Part shown: one piece after another, positions 60,198 through 64,000 of the stretch
Numbering within the stretch: the stretch's first letter is position 1
Layout: each line of letters begins with the position of its first letter
Source: Kaustia mangrovi
GTDB lineage: Bacteria > Pseudomonadota > Alphaproteobacteria > Rhizobiales > Im1
NCBI RefSeq assembly: GCF_015482775.1
Contig: NZ_CP058214.1
Location: 2,780,501-2,844,500, forward strand
Direction: 5' to 3'
Length of the DNA stretch: 64,000 nt
The notes under the pieces: generated by a model
Database searches by the model: none
What the model was told of the DNA's origin: nothing
The model's input: only the letters and a program-made list of their open reading frames with translations
Translations under genes and position numbers: made by a program

Positions 60198-60848
60198 ATG
60201 CCACGCCTGTCCAGACTGTCTCGTGCCGAGATCGAGGAGATGTTCGCCCGGTTCGAGAGGGCCGATCCCGACCCGCGCGGCGAGCTCCATTACACCAATG
60301 TCTTCACCCTGCTCGTCGCGGTGGTGCTGTCGGCCCAGGCGACGGACGAGGGCGTCAACAAGGCGACCACGCCGCTGTTTGAGACGGTCGACACGCCGGA
60401 GAAGATGGTGGCGCTCGGCGAGGAGCGGCTGCGCGAGGCGATCAAGACGATCGGCCTCTACCGGAACAAGGCGAAGAACGTCATCCAGCTCTCCCGCGAC
60501 CTGATCGAGCGCTTCGGCGGCGAGGTCCCGCACGACCGCGAGGCGCTCGAGAGCCTGCCCGGCGTCGGGCGCAAGACGGCGAATGTGGTGCTAAACACCG
60601 CCTTCGGGGAACCGACCATCGCCGTCGACACCCATCTCTTCCGCCTGTCGAACCGCACCGGCCTCGCGCCGGGGCGCACGCCGGCCGAGGTCGAGGGAAA
60701 GCTCATGAAGCTCGTGCCCAACCGCTACAAGGTCCACGCCCATCACTGGCTCATCCTGCATGGCCGCTATGTCTGCAAGGCCCGCAAGCCCGACTGCCTC
60801 GCCTGCCTGATCCGCGATATCTGCCGCTATCCCGAGAAGACGGTATAG
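60198..60848 (+). CDS. nth: Endonuclease III
   Basis: A 216-residue DNA glycosylase/AP lyase that removes oxidised pyrimidines. The helix-hairpin-helix LPGVGRKTANVVLNTAFG carries the catalytic Lys, and the catalytic Asp is in TIAVDTHLFRLSNRTGL. The 4Fe-4S cluster cysteines CKARKPDCLACLIRDIC have the classical C-x6-C-x2-C-x5-C spacing near the C-terminus. ATG at 60198 is preferred; ATG 60150 would add 16 residues not usual for the family. A TTGACG box lies at 60122. A palindromic repeat follows 13 bases after the stop. Confidence 0.96.
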   Translation: MPRLSRLSRAEIEEMFARFERADPDPRGELHYTNVFTLLVAVVLSAQATDEGVNKATTPLFETVDTPEKMVALGEERLREAIKTIGLYRNKAKNVIQLSRDLIERFGGEVPHDREALESLPGVGRKTANVVLNTAFGEPTIAVDTHLFRLSNRTGLAPGRTPAEVEGKLMKLVPNRYKVHAHHWLILHGRYVCKARKPDCLACLIRDICRYPEKTV

Positions 60849-60861
60849 ACAGTAAATTCTG

Positions 60862-60938
60862 CTCGTCATCCCCGCGAAAGCGGGGATCCAGCTACGCTGA
60901 TCCGGCTTATGGATTCCCGCTTTCGCGGGAATGACGAG
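60862..60938. repeat. Paired palindromic repeat (REP-like)
   Basis: Two inverted units at 60862-60890 and 60910-60938, each itself a hairpin of type CCCGCGAAAGCGGG, with near-complementary outer arms (CTCGTCAT and ATGACGAG). It lies 13 bases after nth and reaches into the 3' end of the convergent EI24 gene. This sequence type is widespread in alphaproteobacterial genomes. A shorter relative is at 1887-1906. Confidence 0.85.
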
Positions 60939-61593
60939 GCGTTTGGCCGACCCGCTTGTAGATGTGCACCATATAGGCGGTCGCGAACAGCGGCAGAAGC
61001 AGGTTGGCGAGCGGCAGGAGGGCGAGCGCGGCGGGGATGAGCCCGGCGGCGAAGACGCGCGCGGCATTGTCCTTGCGCAGTTGCTTCGCCTCGCGCACGC
61101 GCATATGGCGCATGGCGGCCATCTCGAAGAACTCCCGGCCGAGCAGATAGGCGTTGGCGAGCAGCATGGCGATGACGCCGATGCCGAACAGGAAGGTCGG
61201 CAGGACGAGCAGGTTGACGGCGAGAACCACCGCGGCGAACTGCAGGCCGGTCGCGATGGCGGGCCACACGGGCAGATCCCGGCCCGGCGGGTCGGCGGGA
61301 TAGTGCACCCGCTCCACCCGTTCCGCGATCTCGTCGAGGAAGAGCCCTGCGAACATCGCGGCCACGGGCGCGATGAGCACCACCATCAGGACGATGAGGC
61401 CGAGCCCGGTCAGCACATCGATGGCGGTATCGACCCACGGCCAGGGGGTGAGCGTCAGTCCGCTCACGATGAGCTGGACCACCACCCACAGCGCCACGAA
61501 CAGGGCGAGCGTCAGCCCGAGCGACTTCCACAGCACGGCGCGGAAGGGCGGGGAGAACATCTGGGACAGGGTCTTGAGGGCGGCTGGGATCAT
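60907..61593 (-). CDS. EI24/CysZ-like membrane protein
   Basis: A 228-residue membrane protein of the EI24 superfamily, to which the sulfate transporter CysZ belongs. It has about five long hydrophobic stretches (SLGLTLALFVALWVVVQLIV, VLTGLGLIVLMVVLIAPVAA, LQFAAVVLAVNLLVLPTFLF). Conserved are the PPFRAVLWKSL opening, GREFFEMAAMRHMRVREAKQ and GLIPAALALLPLANLLLPLF. Its final residues (RHSRESGNP) and TAA stop are provided by the palindromic repeat at 60862-60938, so the natural end has been replaced or extended. ATG 61593. Transport of sulfate is not shown. Confidence 0.88.
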   Translation of the reverse strand: MIPAALKTLSQMFSPPFRAVLWKSLGLTLALFVALWVVVQLIVSGLTLTPWPWVDTAIDVLTGLGLIVLMVVLIAPVAAMFAGLFLDEIAERVERVHYPADPPGRDLPVWPAIATGLQFAAVVLAVNLLVLPTFLFGIGVIAMLLANAYLLGREFFEMAAMRHMRVREAKQLRKDNAARVFAAGLIPAALALLPLANLLLPLFATAYMVHIYKRVGQTPRHSRESGNP

Positions 61594-61651
61594 GGCTGAC
61601 GGCGGGTTCGCTCGGATTGTCCGTCCAGGTGGAACAGGGGTGCGCAGAGCA

Positions 61652-61678
61652 TTTATAGGCTGCGCGCGGTCCCTTCAA
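61652..61678 (-). promoter_or_regulatory. Putative promoter of the EI24-like gene
   Basis: On the minus strand TTGAAG (61673-61678) and TATAAA (61652-61657) are 15 bases apart, about 60 bases ahead of the ATG. The boxes are good but the spacing is short. Confidence 0.4.
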
Positions 61679-61691
61679 GCCGTGCGGACGT

Positions 61692-63485
61692 TCACGACGG
61701 CATGGCGTCGGCCGCGAAATGGCCGCCGCCACGGTCGTTCAAGGTCACATGGTGGGGACTGAAGTCGAGCGGGCGGATCGGTGTCGGGACCTCGCCGGAA
61801 AGGCTGGAGAGATCCCCGCGCCGTCTCCTGGGGTCGGCAATCGGCACCGCCTCGAGGAGGCGCTGGGTATAGGCATGGCAGGGGTCGGTGAAGACGGCGC
61901 GGCGCGGGCCGATCTCCACGATCTGGCCGAAATACATGACCGCGACGCGGTGGCTCACCTCCTCCACCACGGCCATGTCGTGGGAGATGAAGAGATAGGC
62001 GATGCCGAGCTCGGCCTGCAGCTCCTGCATGAGCTCCAGAACCTGCGCCTGCACGGAGACGTCGAGGGCGGAGACGGATTCGTCGGCGACGATCACCTTC
62101 GGCCCCACGCTCAGGGCCCGGGCGATGCAGATGCGCTGGCGCTGGCCGCCGGAGAATTCGTGCGGATGGCGCGTGCGGTGCTGGGGCTCCAGCCCGACGC
62201 GCTCGAACAGCCAGGCGACGCGCTCGTCGATCTCCGCGCCGCGGGCCAGATCGTGGATGACGAGGGGCTCGGCGACGAGGTCGCCCACCGTCATGCGCGG
62301 ATCGAGCGAGGCGAAGGGGTCTTGGAAGATCATCTGGATGTCGCGCCGCACGGGCCGCATGGCGCGGTCGTCGAGCCCGGCCGTCCTGTGGCCCGCGATC
62401 TCCACGGCTCCCGACCACGGCACGAGATTGAGCAGCGCCTTTCCGGTAGTCGACTTGCCGCAGCCCGACTCGCCGACGAGCGACAGCGTCTCGCCGGGCC
62501 TGATGTCGAAGGAGATGCCCTCCACCGCATGGACGCGCCGGATGGGGCGCTGAAGCAGCCCGCCGTGAATGTCGAAGCGCACGGTGAGGTCGCGCACGCT
62601 CACCACGGGGGCGCCTTCGGGGGCGGGGGCCGGCGGTGTCGCGCGCGGCGCGCCGCGTACGCGCGGGCCATCCCGGTCGGCGAGGCTGCCGAGCCGGGGC
62701 ACGGCGGCGAGCAGCCCCCGCGTATAGGGATCGCGGGGCTCGGAGAAGATCGAGAAGACGTCGCCCGTCTCCACCACCCGGCCCCGGTTCATCACCAGCA
62801 CATGGTCGGCCATCTCCGCCACCACGCCCATATCGTGGGTGATGAGCACGACGGCGGTGCCGAACTCGCTCTTGAGGTCGTTCATGAGCGAGAGGATCTG
62901 GGCCTGCACCGTCACGTCGAGCGCGGTGGTGGGCTCGTCGGCGATCAGCACCTTCGGATTGCACGACAGCGCCATGGCGATCATCACCCGCTGGCGCATG
63001 CCGCCGGAGAGCTCGTGGGGATACTGGGCGAGGCGGCGCGACGGCTCCGACAGGCGCACCGCCTCCAGCATCTCCAGCGCCCTCGCGCGCGCCGCCCTCG
63101 CCGGCATGTCGCGATGCATGCGCAAGGCTTCCGTGAGCTGCCGGCCCACGGTCATGACCGGGTTGAGCGAGGTCATGGGCTCCTGGAAGATCATCGCGAT
63201 CTCGTCGCCGCGCACGCGCCGCATCTCGCGTTCCGACAGGGCGAGAAGGTCGCGCCCGGCAAGCAGCGCCTCGCCGCCCGTCACGCGCACCGAGCCCGGA
63301 AGCAGGCGCATGAGCGACAGCGAGGTGATCGACTTGCCCGATCCCGACTCGCCGGCGATGCACAGGGTTTCGCCGGCGCGCACGGAGAAGGAGACGTCGT
63401 CGAGAATGACCTTGCCGCCTTCCTCCGAGCGCGCCTCGGCGGAGAGCCCGCGCACGTCGAGAACGATATCGCCCGAAGCGGTCAT
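61692..63485 (-). CDS. Oligopeptide-type ABC transporter ATPase with two fused nucleotide-binding domains
   Basis: A 597-residue protein that joins DppD- and DppF-like ATPases in one chain, as in GsiA/YejF. Domain 1 (about 5-285) has Walker A CIAGESGSGKSI, signature LSGGMRQRVMIAMAL and Walker B VLIADEPTTALD. Domain 2 (about 310-570) has LVGESGCGKSTTGKAL, FSGGQRQRICIARAL and VIVADESVSALD (Glu kept as catalytic residue). Each is followed by the oligopeptide-binding C-terminal extension with YTRGLLAAVP or YTQRLLEAVP. It powers import of peptides or a similar solute. Its permeases and binding protein are not in the window. ATG at 63485. Confidence 0.94.
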   Translation of the reverse strand: MTASGDIVLDVRGLSAEARSEEGGKVILDDVSFSVRAGETLCIAGESGSGKSITSLSLMRLLPGSVRVTGGEALLAGRDLLALSEREMRRVRGDEIAMIFQEPMTSLNPVMTVGRQLTEALRMHRDMPARAARARALEMLEAVRLSEPSRRLAQYPHELSGGMRQRVMIAMALSCNPKVLIADEPTTALDVTVQAQILSLMNDLKSEFGTAVVLITHDMGVVAEMADHVLVMNRGRVVETGDVFSIFSEPRDPYTRGLLAAVPRLGSLADRDGPRVRGAPRATPPAPAPEGAPVVSVRDLTVRFDIHGGLLQRPIRRVHAVEGISFDIRPGETLSLVGESGCGKSTTGKALLNLVPWSGAVEIAGHRTAGLDDRAMRPVRRDIQMIFQDPFASLDPRMTVGDLVAEPLVIHDLARGAEIDERVAWLFERVGLEPQHRTRHPHEFSGGQRQRICIARALSVGPKVIVADESVSALDVSVQAQVLELMQELQAELGIAYLFISHDMAVVEEVSHRVAVMYFGQIVEIGPRRAVFTDPCHAYTQRLLEAVPIADPRRRRGDLSSLSGEVPTPIRPLDFSPHHVTLNDRGGGHFAADAMPS

Positions 63486-63548
63486 GGCGCTCCCGCTGTC
63501 CTAAAGCCAAGCCTATTGCGACCAGATCGGCCTGACCCCCTCATCCTC

Positions 63549-63676
63549 CCATCGCTTGCGCGATGGGCCCCTCCCTCTCCCGCGAGGGGAGAAGGAAAAG
63601 GGAAAGCGGATGGCCCAAGCGGACCCTCTCCCCTCGCGGGAGAGGGTGGCGCCGCGAAGCGCGCCGGGTGAGGGGG
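63549..63676. repeat. REP-like repeat cluster between the ABC and amidase genes
   Basis: A hairpin CCCATCGC-GCGATGGG at 63549-63568, then two complementary 19-base arms at 63573-63591 and 63628-63646 (each a hairpin based on CTCCCGCGAGGGGAG), ending with a GGCGCC...GGGTGAGGGGG block. Read on the minus strand, 63628-63676 matches the block at 1651-1740. Two copies thus lie head to head here. Confidence 0.8.
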
Positions 63677-63746
63677 TGTGAGCCAGACATATGCGATAGC
63701 CCTCCCGCCTGGGGAAGGGTGGTTCGATCTCATGACACTCCATCCC

Positions 63747-64000
63747 CTAGTCCAGCACGATGCGCGGGAAATAGAAGGAGACCGCCCAGTTCGGCTGGTC
63801 GACGATCTCGGAAATGCGCAAGTCCCCGCAGACCGAGCACAGCATGTAGGCCTCGACCGGCGTCATGCCGTGGCGTGCGGCGAGAAGCTCCACCATCTGG
63901 GAGAGCGCGGTGCGCGCGCCCTCCATCAGGTCCTCGCCGATGCCCGTCGTCACCTCGTAGCCCTTCTCGTCGAGATGGCGCGAGACGGGGCCGGGCGTGG
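63747..64000 (-). CDS. Acetamidase/formamidase, C-terminal end (cut by window edge)
   Basis: Only the last 84 residues are visible. They contain HLDEKGYEVTTGIGEDLMEG, HGMTPVEAYMLCSVCGDLRI and the ending EIVDQPNWAVSFYFPRIVLD, all characteristic of the acetamidase/formamidase (FmdA) family, which frees ammonia from formamide or acetamide. The AYMLCSVCGDLRI stretch is the conserved C-terminal core of this family. The gene lies upstream of the ABC ATPase gene on the same strand, so an amide or peptide-related uptake system is possible, but the rest is outside the window. Confidence 0.88.
   Translation of the reverse strand, partial: TPGPVSRHLDEKGYEVTTGIGEDLMEGARTALSQMVELLAARHGMTPVEAYMLCSVCGDLRISEIVDQPNWAVSFYFPRIVLD

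Overview
This window is extremely GC-rich, and the third codon positions of the real genes are almost always G or C. It reads as chromosomal DNA of an alphaproteobacterium, probably Hyphomicrobiales-like. Pointers are a class I lysyl-tRNA synthetase, a PodJ-like Sel1/peptidoglycan-binding protein, a ligase-associated helicase with its phosphoesterase, FecI/FecR signalling and short palindromic repeats of the kind common in that group. Genus cannot be told from the sequence alone. I see no tRNA, rRNA, CRISPR array, transposase or prophage.

Layout. 1-7.2 kb: the start of panE (cut by the window edge) overlapping a RES/Xre toxin-antitoxin pair with a clear promoter-operator, a repeat-filled gap, lepA, an orphan TRAP binding protein, a YiiX-like amidase and an aminotransferase. 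7.4-17.8 kb: an SLC5-type symporter/hybrid histidine kinase, a GT2 glycosyltransferase, an amino-acid-type binding protein, a fatty acid hydroxylase, and a divergent NhaC antiporter/Lrp-type regulator pair, then a TerB-like protein. 17.8-29.8 kb: a DinG/XPD-type helicase, class I lysS overlapped by a truncated S24-type HTH gene, pyrD, arsC, a MATE exporter, the Lhr-like ligase-associated helicase with pdeM, and DUF3429. 29.9-38.6 kb: a PodJ-like protein, a MerR regulator with an acyl-CoA dehydrogenase and a GST, a small secreted coiled-coil protein, YjbQ, an orphan NarL-type response regulator and a methyltransferase.

38.7-45.9 kb is a complete acetone carboxylase locus: an AcoR/AcxR-type activator followed by acxA (beta), acxB (alpha) and acxC (gamma). 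The activator has an AAA+ domain without the GAFTGA loop that contacts sigma-54, and I find no correctly spaced -24/-12 promoter ahead of acxA, so the usual sigma-54 circuit may have been replaced here. 46.0-51.4 kb is a haem-uptake locus: FecI-type sigma factor, FecR-type anti-sigma factor, TonB receptor with signalling domain, and haem oxygenase. Two near-identical promoter-like boxes with exactly the same spacing lie before fecR and before the receptor.

51.4-64 kb: two Rnk/GreA-C paralogues, a 'glyoxalase superfamily' protein, a second MATE exporter with its own promoter-operator, zwf, a YrhK-like membrane protein, an SRPBCC protein, dapB-gpmA, a DUF2244 gene that may be leaderless, nth, an EI24/CysZ-like membrane protein whose last codons come from a repeat, a fused two-domain oligopeptide ABC ATPase and the end of an acetamidase/formamidase.

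Two window-wide patterns stand out. First, four genes (pyrD, the first MATE gene, the methyltransferase and the YrhK gene) each carry a single-base deletion in a G or C run; all four become full length if one base is restored, so sequencing or assembly error is the likeliest cause. Second, four copies of an 80-95 base hairpin element sit just after stop codons, one with a perfect 39-base-pair stem, and they look like dispersed bidirectional terminators.
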